Below, in pieces: positions 34,701 through 47,204 of a DNA stretch of 64,000 nt (positions are counted from its first letter, which is position 1; each line of letters starts with the position of its first letter). The notes beneath the pieces were generated by a model. That model had not been told where the DNA came from and made no database searches. It saw nothing but the letters and a program-made list of their open reading frames with translations. Source of the DNA: Aspidiotus rigidus. Taxonomy: Eukaryota > Arthropoda > Insecta > Hemiptera > Diaspididae. Made by a program: the position numbers and the translations under genes. The stretch covers positions 5,897,501 through 5,961,500 of the forward strand of contig JAVHKY010000056.1 of NCBI GenBank assembly GCA_035079385.1. The letters are read 5' to 3'.

Positions 34701-37558
34701 ATATCGAACCTTCGTGCGCGCAAGCCGCATAAAAATACTGTATTTCCGATGTCGCGCATGAAGCAATTTTCTATACAAATTCAGCATAAATTTTTCTCAC
34801 TGCGCGCATTGATCAATAGCTCAAATTACGCATACACATCTCATAGCTCGATGGTCGAAATTTTTTCAATTTTGAAGTTACTGTACGCATCAAACAATTT
34901 CATATTATACTCAGACCTAGGACAAAAACTTGTGACATGTTAGAAAATCTGTATGGATGGCGAATGGAAGAAATGTTCAAATAAGATTCTCTGTCAGAAA
35001 AGAATTCACTAAAGTTGGGGGCATTACACATACATGTAAACAGGTCCGTAACCAGAGTCCACTTGTAGTAGGGTCTCCTGTTAAGATTAGGGGGTCGAGC
35101 GTAGTAATGATTCTTTGTTTTATTGAGATTGTACTTTGGCTGGGGGGGGGGGCTAGTAACACGTCTAGGGGCCTCAGTCTACTCTTGTTCCCCCTTGGTT
35201 AAGGACCTGCATGTAAATAAGATGTTGTTTATAGGGAGAGCATATAGCTACGGCAACGAAGTTCTAATATCTACAGGTACAACAGTTTCATAAATAATTG
35301 TAGCTTATTTGACAGTCCTTAAATTTGAAATCGTAATGTTGTCCTTCGTGAAATCGGCATGCAAATAAGAACAATCGTGTATTTCATGGTTCTTCAAATA
35401 ATTTATCTGACAAACAAGGACACAATTTGATCATAAATACGTATTATATTACTTCGATCCTCACCAAAATGAATAATTTATGATTCGAGTACAGGCGCGT
35501 GTTTATACATCTTTTTTCTTCTTCTTCTTTTTATGCGAGCAAAGAGAAATAGTCGATATATAGAGGGTTACCCGAGGTATCGCAGCGACGCCCTAAAATG
35601 AATTGACAGGTTATGAACCCACAGTAGTATAAATTCGTAAATTCGATAGAAACTACTTTGTTCGCGAGAAAGAGAGCGAGGCGAGAAAGACAAAGAAAGA
35701 GGGAAAACTTCAAATATTAAATGAAATTCGAACTTGAGACGGTAGAAGAACCAGTTCATGTCGATCCAATGACTCGTGCGTTTCGCAACGACAAGTATTG
35801 ATGAGATCGATATTGGCAACTCAATTAGGAAAACCTGAAATAGTTTCTCCAATTTTTTGGCACGTTCAAAAGGAAGATCGTTCTCCTCGAGAAAATAATA
35901 TGATAGGTACAGCAGAGGGATCGCATGAGGTCGTACCATATATAATAGAATTTCATCGCAATCTTTGCGAAAAAAGTCTTATTGATACAACAAACTTTTT
36001 TTCCTTTATTCTTTTTCTTTTCATTGAGATAGAGAGGAAAGAGAGAGTAAAATTTCTCTGGAAAATTCATCACGAGTGACTGGCAGCAGCACATACGCGT
36101 CCATGATGTAAGAACTCTCGCTTCAAGTATATACCATCTAATATGTAGCGATAATTTTACTGGTAATCCGTTTAATAATTCTAATCAGAGCTAAACGTAA
36201 ACCGTCTGTCACCAAGAGAACTGTTAGTGGAGTAATTAACCGAACCAAGTTAGCGCATAGTGACGTTGACGACGGCGACGATGTTCTAAATGCGACTGCC
36301 TGCGTCTATAATAAGCAAAGATCACGTCCGTTGTAGTTTCCGGGTGTGTTCTACATTCCTTGATGGTACGCGTGCCCGCTTCTAGCCGCACAATCAAAGT
36401 CTACCTATGTATTAATCAGTTACTCAACTCCCAACATTCCCTAGCTCTCTATGGTCCTTGCTTCTTCGAAGTTTCTACACCGCCACAGCAAAAAAGTGCG
36501 GAAGATTTTCTTTTCTCTCAAAGTGAAATTCAAGCGCAGGCCTTGCTCTTCAGGCGCTGATGATATAAGGTAGAATAGGTGTACGGAGCTAGATTGACTA
36601 CCCGATAAATCTGCGCGTTTAGGTATATCGTCGTTGAACATTGTTTACGTCTCACGAACTCGATTCGAATTTCAAGTTTAGCGATCCTACGTATTAGCGA
36701 AAGCGTTACGAAATACATATTGTGTACCCTCGAGCTAGAACAGTATTCCTCTCCCTTTTCGCATTATCGCGGAAGAGCGATAAAATTTTATTTTATGGAA
36801 ATTGAAGATACGTTTTTAAAATATTTTTCCTTCTTTTTTAGTGGAGGTAAACAAGAAGTTTAAAGTTTGATCCTGAAATATACTACTGTATCCTAATGAA
36901 CGTCTAGAGCTTATCGAAAGGCATAAAATTGAATTCAATATATTTTATACGGTCGCCACAAGATTTTCGCAGAAACGAAAATTGAATTCAAATTAAGATG
37001 TATGATCACGTAGAGAAATTTCATATGGGTGCCCATAAGCAGCCTCTTTGAGAGAACATCGAGAGCTTAAAAGTTCTACGAGGTTTGATCCCGTGACTTT
37101 GAAGGACGAAAGTGAATTTTGAGAAACGGATAGTCTGAATAGATTTTAGTTAAAAGGAACCAACGTTTCCTCGAAGTTCATAATTTACTTCTGAAGGACC
37201 AATCACACTTGATAAAAATAATTTAGATAGAACTGTCGGCTCCCCACATTATATCACAAACCAAGGAATGTAAAATGATAAATTTGCTGACGAGTGCAAA
37301 ATTTCACGAAACGAAAGAAGAAAATTTCTTATTTCACGTTCTTGATTCGTATAAGATAAAGGTATTGGGTATTTTACAATAAGGACTGTAAAGTTTGATA
37401 TCAGGATCGTGTGGAGCGTACTTTATAGCTCTTTAAGTACAGTTGAGTAAAAGCTATCAATGAATTTCAAACTAACATCATTCACACAGATATCTAGCAT
37501 AATTATTATGAAACATCTTTAAAATTATTCTCGACGAAAGTGTGAGCCGAAAACTTAC
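31730..37558. other. Long non-coding stretch
   Basis: No supported gene. An 11-base G-run lies at 35142-35152. Toward 37 kb the sequence becomes the presumed 5' end of the CPR-1 first intron. Confidence 0.4.
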
Positions 37559-37579
37559 CCACGAAAGCAAAGGTATCAT
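37559..37579 (-). CDS. Candidate first coding exon of CPR-1
   Basis: On the minus strand ATG at 37579 opens a 7-codon exon, MIPLLSW, ending exactly at TGG before the donor GTAAGTTTT. The phase is 0, as the main exon at 5472 requires. Joined to RTLWLLSTLLAVMAQQ it gives a textbook signal peptide with cleavage after VMA. A short signal-peptide exon before the first intron is the usual layout of cuticular protein genes. A TTTAAAAAG about 60 bases upstream of the ATG could be a weak TATA element. The implied intron is about 32 kb and contains no other credible host gene on this strand. The link is inferred from phase, donor quality and signal peptide, not proven. Confidence 0.5.
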
Positions 37580-39375
37580 TTCTTTGTATGTTTACGTCGA
37601 TTTTCTCTTCAACACTCGATAACTACCGTTTTCTTTTTAAATTCGATTTTATCCAAAAAACGCACCAACTTTAGAAAAAAAAAATGAGAGAACGAAAAAA
37701 CGTTCGCGAAACAATAGTTCAGACACACGCGCAAGTCATGAGCGTCTCGTCGGACAAAACAATGATCGCGAGAAGTCAGCGTGTAGTTAAATGTATTACC
37801 TGAATGAACCGGTTCAACTGATTTACGAGGTACAGCGACGTTATGAGAGTTTTTAAAAAGAGTGAGAGACCGAACGCGGTCTCAGCGGGCTGGGTATTAT
37901 GTTATACTCCAGTTTACTAAACATCTTCTGCACAGACAACGCAAAACTTATCAAGAATCAACTTTGACGACGAAGAAAGAATATATAGTATTTTCGCGAC
38001 GCATCGGGCAATTTCTTCGCGTACACTCGCACTCTTCTCGTAGTCATCGTGAACGTGTTTCTCCGTATGCTTTGCGGCGACGATTGCTTACACGCTCGAG
38101 CTTCCCCGTTATGAAGAAAAATGTGAATTCCTTCAAAATTGTCGAACTTTTTCAGTTTGTATCTTTCAGGTGTGATTTCTGCGAGTTAGCTTTAATATTT
38201 TACCAGTCAAATTGGCATTTGAATGTGGAGGAGGACTACAAAAGAAGGAAAAACACGCCAATGCCTGCTTCTTTTCATTATGGGCTTATAGAACCTGTGA
38301 CATTGCGCAGAAATCAACTCCAATGGGACGTTTAGTACCTATCTTTTGGTGAACAAATAATTGAAATTATCCTGCCTGACTTGTAGCAGAATATGATTTA
38401 AATCACCGAATAGTAAGGATAAAGCAGTCACTGGGACAAAGAACCGTTTCAGGGCTGATGGAAACTACAGAAATAACGAGAAAAACGTTATTGCTGGACA
38501 AGAAGTCTTCAAGAAGAGATGGGCAAACACGACAGTAAAATATACAGAGAACAAAGTTCGATGAAATAAAGGTGGATCCAGCTTAAGGAAACAATGAACA
38601 CGAAAAACTAGCCCCAAAATCAACAGAGAAAAGGAAACACTGGTTCTCGAACACCTATAGCACTATTCTACCTCGGTGAAAGAAAAAACCGAGAACACTT
38701 AATTGGCGAGTACTGATAAAGAATGAAAATGTACACAACGAGAATAACTGAAACAGCGCTTCGACCTTAGTGGGTTACAAATTTTTTGATAAAACTAAAA
38801 TCAATACCTGGCTGGAGATTTAAAAAAAATGAGAACTGTAACCAAATAGGGTGGAAACATGGAAGTGAGATGCAAAGTTCTAACTCCGACGAAACATTCA
38901 CTTTCCAATACAAAATTTTTGTGATTCATTAACATTTCTCAATCAATATTTTCTACTTTGAGGCACAGAGTCTAATGAGAGAAATAGAATCGAGGTGTAA
39001 TAGGAAAAGAAATACTATACCTCAAAACAAAAAGACTTTGGGCACAGATAAAATTATGGTGCAAATACCAAATCTAACGGTGAGAAACTGAAACTTTTCC
39101 ACTACCTACCTCGTTGATAGAGATTCATTTCATACGCCCGCAAGGCTAAAATTTTTTGAAGTTTTCGAATAACGTCACGGTCTACGTTTATAATTTTTCT
39201 GTTCTTCTTGTACAGAAATTCTGTCGAAAATTTTTTCCAAATCTTTTGATAACGTCACATAATTTGAATTCAAAATGTTTCCAGCTGGAGAACATTTGGT
39301 AAAAACGTGGGCCATCCGCTTCTCACTGTCTTTCCGGTAAATGTCGGCTCCCAGGGACACGGGGCCTTAACCTCT
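37580..39375. other. Putative CPR-1 upstream region
   Basis: No recognised gene. The region next to the candidate exon is richer in CpG than the surroundings, with scattered CGCG, TTCGCG and GCGTGTG. A plus-strand open frame at 37862-38335 has no domain and is not called. Confidence 0.35.
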
Positions 39376-39379
39376 TCAG

Positions 39380-39860
39380 GGACTTGGGAGAATTCTGATC
39401 ATTGAGTTACAAGAAGAGAAGATTTCTTCAAGAAATTTCTACCATTGACGTAATTGATGAAGAGGGAAGAAGATGAATTGTAGGCCTGGGCGGAGGCTCT
39501 GCCTTGAATTTTAACTGTTAAGGTTAAACTATGGGTGAAGCGGTGGAGAGGGTGAATTGCGGTTTCAAAGGACGTGAAGCTCAGACCTACTTCAGGAACT
39601 TGGAACAATTTTGACCATCAAGCTATATTCTACCGGAGGAGGGCGGGGACTTGCGAGAATTCCGATCATTCAGCTGTATATTTATATATATACACGAGGA
39701 GAAAGGGCTAAGACGATTTCGATTCCCGAGCTATTTACATACTGTATAGAAACAAGCGGGCTCGGACAAATTTCGATCATCAAGCATGATGGATCAGGAA
39801 AGGGACTCGGAAAAATGCCGACCATCGAGCAAAGTTTGTTTCCAAAGAGGAAAAAGCCTC
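39380..39860 (+). repeat. Degenerate irregular minisatellite
   Basis: Six units resembling GACTTGGAAGAATT(C/T)CGATCATCAAGCT occur near 39383, 39591, 39649, 39705, 39760 and 39804. They are separated by A/G-rich spacers such as GGAGGAGG, and the spacing varies from 45 to 200 bases. One diverged relative, AAACTTCCGACCACCGAGCTA, lies at 44853. Confidence 0.6.
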
Positions 39861-40682
39861 CAGCCTACGAGTAGTTTTGGGATTTCGGAAATTTTCAACT
39901 TTGGAATGATATATCCGGTAGCAGTTCTTGGAGAAATTTTGACTCTCTCAAACCAAATACGTTTTGTTAATTAACTCTATTTCATTTCTTCTTTCTGCGC
40001 GGGGCTCTTTTTTAGTCAACCGATCGACGAGTACAGTCACATACTCCTTCTCCCTTTAACATCAATTACAAAATCTGCCTCTTTCCGCTAGATTCCGAGA
40101 AGTCGCATCAGAAAACAATACGGTTGACTGATGCACTGGTTAAAATACCCTTTTTCTCTACGATTCCTCTTCTACCCCAATGTACAAACGCAAACATTAA
40201 TGTTACCCCGGATAGGAAAGATCGACCCCTAAATAAAGCTCAAAACTATGAAGAAGAAAGTGGAAGACTCCCTTCAAGAAAATCAGTTAACATGACATCA
40301 GTCACCTTCTTACGCTTCAGAATAGGCTTAAAGCTCTTTCATATCGTTTTCTTTACAAAATTAATGAAATTGAGATTTTTCTTACACAAAGTTGAAATCG
40401 AATAATGATTCTTATTCACCCATTACTCCCTGCAATCTCAAAACCGAATTCCAAAAAGTTTATCGACGATGTCGCAGTGAAGAAATTGAGGTAAAAATTT
40501 TATGTGTATACTAGCACGGTAATGAATATATTGACCAACAAATCTATCGACAAAACAAGATCCATGAATAGTTCGCTCCACGTTATTTGCTAATGAACGA
40601 CGTTATCAGCGAAACATTGATTTACTTTGCATTTTTTGGTACTCGGTACCAATCCACTCGTAAGTTCGCGTACCTACCAGCT

Positions 40683-40720
40683 TTATAAGCACTACAGTAG
40701 GTGAGGCAAACAACAGTTCA
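40683..40720 (+). promoter_or_regulatory. Candidate TATA/Inr core promoter
   Basis: TTATAAGC at 40684 is followed about 31 bases later by ACAGTTC, close to the arthropod initiator TCAGTY. The next 150 bases are unusually CpG-rich. Only a 15-codon frame (ATG at 40829) follows, so the transcript, if any, is unknown. Confidence 0.3.
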
Positions 40721-41710
40721 CTAAAATTAATCTAAACGCTCGGCCCGGCGAAACCGCATTCACTCGTAGCTTCTGGATCTTGGGCTTGCAAACATTTTGT
40801 TTTCAGAAGACGCGCGCGGCGTCAACTCAATGTTTGCCGCTCGTGCTAACTTGAATAATGAATATCGCGATCATTAGGCTTGCCGCCTATTCTACACAGG
40901 CACAACACTGCGCCATAGGTTAGTTTATTTCGAAAAACAGAATAATGTTTTATTAATGTCGAATCTCTTTTGACATACCTACTGGTATTTAAAGTTTGCC
41001 TACGTCGCAATCCACTATGTGCATATTATGTTCATCTATATAGGTAGCCTACGTATATTGCCTTTTCTGTTCACCAATATTCGTATGCAATTTCATATCA
41101 AGTCTCTTTGTTTTCATTTGTGTGAAAATGAGTTGGGGTAAACATGCATTCCAATGTTGCATCTGTACTCTTGGTACAACGTATTGACCTCCAATATTTA
41201 CGTCAATTAAAAAACCAAGAAGAGGAATTATAATATCGAACGATCATTCTTGAGAAGTAGTTCAACGATTCGCGCGTAGTTACCGGAATCCAAAAACAAT
41301 TAAGCTCGAGATAGGTAGTTTAAAATACCACACTAGCAGAGTTCATCACGTAAATTTCAACAAGCTGTTTAGCATAAGCACCTGAACGCACTTGCCAGAG
41401 GGCCTGACTGTTTTTCCCTTCGCGACATACGTAATACTCTTGAATATTCTAAAGGAAATTATAAAAATTGAACAAATCTCGAAAGTGTCATATATATATG
41501 TAAGAACGTGAACGTTCTTCACTGTCAGTCGCGTCACTCTCCTACTCACGGACAAAGTTCGGAGCTCCGACCATATAACGCTATTCCTCTCTCGTCCAGT
41601 TTATCCTTCCGAGTGCAGTCAGCTGACCTGCCTTTCCTTTGGGAACTCGATTTTTTTATTCGATTCTGTGGAAACACAGTATCGTCAGATTTGTCAAGAT
41701 TTTACATCTT
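40721..41710. other. CpG-rich patch then AT-rich non-coding sequence
   Basis: About 40735-40870 includes CTCGGCCCGGCG and ACGCGCGCGGCGTC. No coding exon with splice sites was recognised. Confidence 0.35.
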
Positions 41711-41712
41711 AC

Positions 41713-41715
41713 ATA

Positions 41716-41793
<78 letters not shown>
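41713..41793. repeat. (AT)n microsatellite followed by T-run
   Basis: About 60 bases of alternating AT end in 18 T. Confidence 0.9.
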
Positions 41794-43226
41794 CAGTAAA
41801 AAATTTTTAATGTGGAAGTTTAATTATCAACCCTACATTATAAAAAGTTAGGAAGATTAAGGCGCACACTATAAAAAATGAGTAAGTACGTTGTAATGTT
41901 TTAAGTTTTAATTACGATACAAAAATAATTAAAAACGCACGACACTCAGTAAAGAATTCGCAGTCAGATGTATTTTTAAGTATCAAATTTGGTTTATTTG
42001 GACGGACATGAGAGGGTAACTCTTCAATCAAAAATGTACACACAATGATTCTGAACGTACAGGTACTCAATGTCCGTGTATCACTCACTTTTACATGAAC
42101 TCACGCTTTTACATAAGGACGTTTTTCTCCTCCATCTGTTCCATACTTTGTTAGAAAGACCACACCCTGAACGTGCCCGTGGCTGATGAGGATTCAATCA
42201 ACAAAAAACGAAGAGAAGGTCGGGTACTAAAGAAAAAAAAAAAAAAAACACTCACGCAGTCGCGTGAGTAGTACACGACTTTTCTTCCCACAATGCAAAA
42301 AATATTGAGAGAGTCACTCCCTCTCTTTAAATTGAATACCAATGACCTGTCAATCATGTCAAATATTTGTAGAATAAACAATAAAACTCAGTTTATAAAT
42401 TCTATCACTACGATGTCACATCAACAGATAACAGAGTAAAAATACCTATAATCCAATAAGGAAACCTGAATTTTGTTATAATTTAGGCTAAGAGTCATCT
42501 AAAGCCTACAAAACGTCTCCAGAAAAACCACTCCCCCTCCCCCTGTCCAAACTGCTACGAGGCTATAACAGTTGTTTCTAATAAAAAAGAGCTCTACAAT
42601 CATTTTTTCCTATACGTTATTCTTAGCATATTATTAGTCTAGTATACTGTATATTAGTGCTGAGTGGTTCCATTCTTCATCAATTCCGATTCCTGGCATC
42701 TCTTAAAGCTATCTCGAGCTGCTATTCCTCTCGTGCACTCATAAATTGCCTTCACGCTATCATATCATCATTTTCTATGCACACTCCACCCCAAAATTCT
42801 TCATCTGGGAATCCAGCTACAACGAGATCCCGAAAAACTAAAAAAATCGATGTCGAAACAAAAGAAGCAACCAATCACCTAATAGTCAACCCCTCATTCC
42901 TTCCCTCACGCTTCAACCATTCCAAACGTATTAACAAAATACCTCACTTTTCTAGCTAGAAAATTCAGTAAAAATATATAGCACCCAAGCCCGGTTTACT
43001 CGTTAGTCTAATCTCAAATCTCACTCAAAAAAGCCAGTCCAAATTGAAAATAATCTTTCCATCTCTTTTGACACCTCAAATCAACTATGAACCACTATTA
43101 ATTATGTACCCATACATGAAAAGATGACAAATAAATCAATTATTAATTAAGAGTGAAATCACCCAGGTAGTCTCGCTTGCATAAGATTAAAAAATTGTAC
43201 TTAATCATTCAAACTCAAGGTTTTCA

Positions 43227-43732
43227 CTAAAATCAGTCGAATAACAAATTAAGAAAAATAAAACGTGAACCCACATTTTGGTCCTCATCCCAACGAAATT
43301 CAAGGCAATAGGAGGTCATTTTAGCTCGGATGCGAATAGGCCACACTCGTCTTACTCATACTTATCTTCTCACTAATCTCGCTCCTCCATCATGCCCTCA
43401 CTGTCTCCAAGAAAATTTATCAGTTGATCATTTTTTCGCATGCCCCGTCCTGCAACCCACTCGAATCTCCCTAAATATATCTTCCAATATCAATGCAGCA
43501 CTAAACAACAACTCCGAAACCATCGACTCAACCCTAACTTATTTACGCACCACTCAATTCTACAACTTCATATAATTCACCAACAAATTCCGTTCGATCG
43601 CCACCAATACGTACCTAATTTAACCTAATTCAAGTAATGTTCTAAAATAAGATTGTAACGCCGAGCAAATAACCCTCGTGCAGTTTATAATGCTCGTAAA
43701 ATAATAATAATAATAATAAAAAAAAAAAAAAC
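43227..43732 (+). mobile_element. 5'-truncated I/Jockey-type LINE fragment
   Basis: Copy 1 of family B reads GGTTTTCA directly into TATCGAGTATG (about 18466); here 506 extra bases intervene. The insert ends in an (ATA)n and A-run tail, as expected of target-primed insertion. It encodes the end of a LINE ORF2 at 43330-43575: RIGHTRLTHTYLL, then CPHCLQENLSVDHFFACP, the post-RNase H CCHC-type motif. No clear target duplication is visible. Confidence 0.8.
43330..43575 (+). pseudogene. LINE ORF2 C-terminal fragment
   Basis: Eighty-one residues from the end of a non-LTR polyprotein. RMRIGHTRLTHTYLLTN is the conserved segment at the end of the RNase H domain. C-P-H-C-x8-H-x4-C is the downstream cysteine motif. 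The reverse transcriptase and endonuclease were lost by 5' truncation, so the fragment is inactive. Confidence 0.75.
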
Positions 43733-43879
43733 TATCGAGTATGACTAATAATAATGAAAAATAGCTAGAAAAATGAACAACTCGCCATTGCCACTATCCG
43801 TTCAAAAATAAATTTAACAAAACAAATAAAATTTGACAAAACAAAATTCAACGCTCTAGGGGCTGTGGGAAGCGAGATA

Positions 43880-44196
43880 CAAGTGTACTAAATTTGAACG
43901 AAAGGGAACATTTCTCGAGAACTACTCATCCGATTTTCAAAAAAATTGCAGGTGCACATCTTCAGATATACTACTACAATATGGCCAAGTTACAATAAAA
44001 TCCATCGGGTAGTTTCGGAGGAGTTCCGCGGACAAAAAAATCTTATATATATATATAAGGAAACCTGAAATTTTTTTTTATGCTAGTTGTGATCTAGGAC
44101 CCCTAAAACGTCGAGAAAGTTCATTACCCACTCCCCCTGTTGACCTTGCTACGGGTGTAATACCTCACTTTCCTAGTTAGAAAAGTCGGTAAAACA
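43880..44196 (+). repeat. Family A, most complete copy
   Basis: From CGAGAACTACTCATCCGATTT through GGCCAAGTTACAATAAAATCC, GGAGTTCCGCGGACAAAAAAA, ATATAAGGAAACCTGAAATTT, CCTAAAACGTCGAGAAAGTTC to TACCTCACTTTCCTAGTTAG and AAAAGTCGGTAAAAC. It follows family B copy 3 directly. Confidence 0.75.
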
Positions 44197-44199
44197 AGG

Positions 44200-45253
44200 C
44201 AATGGTTCTTTCTAGAATGTATACAGTATACTCGTAGTGCATTGAATCTACATACGTGACGTATACCTACACGTAATTCTATCTTCGTTACCAAAATACA
44301 TATTTTATCTGATTTGGATACCGCTGATTTCCTATACGTCGGATGGGGATTAACAAATCGATAATAAGTTTCAAATATCAAAAAAGAATTTCTCGAATCA
44401 AGCCCGTCCCCTCCTTCTCCTCCCAACATATCAATGAATCTGCCCCACCTGTCCGGTAGCAGGAAATAAAATACAGTAGAAGTCCTATTATCTAGACAAC
44501 CACGCTTTAATTACTTTCCTCTTCTTCCATATAAACGGATAGGCTTTTGCAGAAAGAATACGAGTAAATTTGAAGCAACAATCTATTATTCACCACTGTA
44601 GTACTGTTCGATTTCTAAAATCTGTTTCATGCATGTAACGTTACCTAAAATTTACGTTTACTTTGTGTGTACGTTCATAATTTTCTGGTTAAAAAAAAGT
44701 CACTCGATTGATTGAAATTTTTGCTACCTAAACTATCTTCGGTGCCAATTAGTCTGTATAGATAAACTTCTACTGCAGATCTAATGTTATTCGTTCTTTC
44801 TGAACGTCACCCTCGATTTGTCAGGGCACAAGATACTACCCAACAAGCTTCAAAACTTCCGACCACCGAGCTACACATATACAAGGAGGGGGGAAGAGAG
44901 ATACTTTGTAAAATTCCAATTTTTTAGAGGTATAGAAAGGAGGAGGCGTTGTGGTTTTGGAGGCAATGGGAACTCTGGCGTACTTGATTATGTATTTTAA
45001 TCTTAAAGCTATACTTGATACTACGTCTCTGTGCTAGAGTATATGTGATGAAATAGTCGTTTGATGCTTATGGGGAGAAAAAAAAATCAATAATTTTAAG
45101 CTTCATCTCACTGGTGGAGGGAAGAACATAAGCATAAGATCAGATAGCGCAGGTTTCTCGCTGCCTCATTAAGACTTTCCGCAACATTTCTCGCTATAAG
45201 TCATCATTCTCGTATTACAAAGGTTAGGATTTTATTCGTGCAGAGAATGATAA
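44200..45253. other. No feature recognised
   Basis: AT-rich non-coding sequence with short open frames only. Confidence 0.4.
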
Positions 45254-45260
45254 ATATTCG

Positions 45261-45370
45261 ATAAAAAATTGAGGCTCGACTGCTCGCACAGTAGACAAAA
45301 CAAAGATAAATTTTGAAACAATTTTTATCTTTGTTTTATCTACCGTGCGAGCAGAGCCTCAATTTCTTAT
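45261..45370. repeat. Foldback element with ~50-bp arms
   Basis: The arm 45261-45310 pairs with 45322-45370 apart from a few substitutions and a 2-base gap; both contain TTGAGGCTC, TGCTCGCAC and AAAACAAAGATAAA. The spacer is 11 bases. Probably a small MITE or foldback element; no target duplication was confirmed. Confidence 0.75.
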
Positions 45371-45379
45371 TGAACATCC

Positions 45380-47200
45380 TCGCGTATTATTTGTACAGCA
45401 AAAATATTCTTGATGCCTAAATGAAAAACTTGAGTGAAAAAGTGAGATTATTTTGTATTTATAATACCTTTTTCGGTTCTAATGAATGAAAACGCGTTTT
45501 TCTCGTGCTCCGTTGCGTTCTAGAGAGTGAAGACGCGCATCGTGAATCTACAAATTCATGTGAACCAAAAAATTGCGCACGCCACACGAGAATGAAGTAC
45601 TCGATGACTTCGCGCTGCATCGCCAAAGCGCTCGAATAGAAATCTCTTACTTCGTCCCCTTAAAATAGCGTAGTAATATTTCGGATGATATTCCATGAAG
45701 TTTCCTTCGAGTCTCTTGAGTAAATAGGTCGACGGTCAAACTTTGTAGAACTTCGCATATCTGCGTATTTGCAGTTCACTTCGTTCCGGGCTTCCTTGTG
45801 TGGGCCATCAGGAGATTCCAAGTCTTTTGATCTTTAAGCAATATACTTGGACCTCAAAATTTTTCCGAATCCCTCAAGTAGGACAAGCACACTATATTCA
45901 CGCCTTCGTGAAATACCAGGAACTTTAGACAGTAAGTTGTGCACACAGTTGCAACCAACAGCATAGGTTCATCAAATCACGCTGATACAGATGCGAATAA
46001 TAGCTCACGGATTTAGATTCGTCAACTTTCTGTACTCTTTTTCGTATAGATATGTACTTGTGATTCAGTGCAGAATATCGTTCACATGTACTTACCAGAC
46101 CTGTGTCGTCAAGTAGACCCGTTTTAATGTCCTTCTTCTTAATATTTTGATTTTTTCAATCGATAATACCACGACGGTATTGTACAGCAACTTGCAATCA
46201 TCATTATAAAGTAATTGTGCTCTTCTTAGTCCCGTACACTCGTTCATACGCCGCTTGTTTATTGAAGTCGGTACCAAAGCAATTTACATTTGAAAGAAAT
46301 TGTCACGTCTATATAGTATCCATCATATTACCATTCTGCGGATTATCTACTCGTACCAAATTAAAATATTATTTTCTCATACATTGTGCGCTCTTATGCC
46401 TTAGAGCACAATCTGAGATCTAAGCGATTACTAAATATTGTATGGTACTTTCAAGTGCCTTTGATTTGTTTCATTGAACAGAGCGCTCTACGATTCTTAA
46501 AAGGTAAGTAGAGAAGATATAAAATCGGAATGTCGCGCCGATGCTTAAAAGCGAAATTTCTAAGAAACACATGAGAAGTTAACCTGATGGATGAAAATAA
46601 AACTAACCGCACTCTGGTTATTGACCTCGAGTCGTTCACGAAGTCATGGATCGTTCATTTATTTCAAACTCCAATGAGCGAAATTCACCTACGCATCATG
46701 GGTAATATGAAAAATAGGAGTCTTTCTCATTAACTACATTAAATGGATGTGAAGAGGCAAAATAGGGGTGCTTTCGAGTCGCACTTTCTAAATAACCAAA
46801 ATTTTCACAAATGATACACATGTTTATGATATGCGATGCGATAACAGAAGTTAAATCGATTGGATGTGACAACGATTCAAGGTGAATTGAATGCGTATGA
46901 TCTTCGGATCGTTGCAGTGATTTTATACCTTGAATAAATGTATCAATAAATGACCATATATGATATTGTTTTAGTATAAGTCTGATTTAAATTTGGGTTC
47001 GGCACCGTAAATTTAATTGTACATTTGTATACGAGTAATTAATGACGGGCAGACAAAACTTGATTATATTGGAAGAATATGTTGGGCTGGTAAGTAGACA
47101 CCTGTGAAGGATGCAATCGACGTAAAACAGAGGAGGGGTATCGCAAAATGCGAAGCTTATCTCATTCATTTCAATTCGCATGATGTGTAGTTTATAGTTT
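45380..47200. other. Non-coding stretch
   Basis: No supported coding region or repeat. Confidence 0.4.
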
Positions 47201-47204
47201 ACTA

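Larger units (their letters stand above)
42250..43800 (+). repeat. Family B, copy 3
   Basis: It starts with the same hairpin as copy 1 (42250-42269) and follows it closely, but lacks the family A insertion. The short frame from 42777 starts MHTPPQNSSSGNPA. The palindrome end is diverged (CACTTTTCTAGCTAGAAAATTC). The copy is split by the LINE fragment at 43227-43732; TATCGAGTATGACTAAT resumes after it. Confidence 0.7.

Noticed and set aside
37862..38335. 157-codon plus-strand open frame next to the proposed CPR-1 start
   Set aside because: No recognisable domain, unusual composition with many Arg, and no supporting splice or promoter signals; likely a chance open frame in a CpG-richer region.
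41508..41851. Open frames with Tyr-Ile repeats
   Set aside because: They come from the (AT)n tract and T-run.
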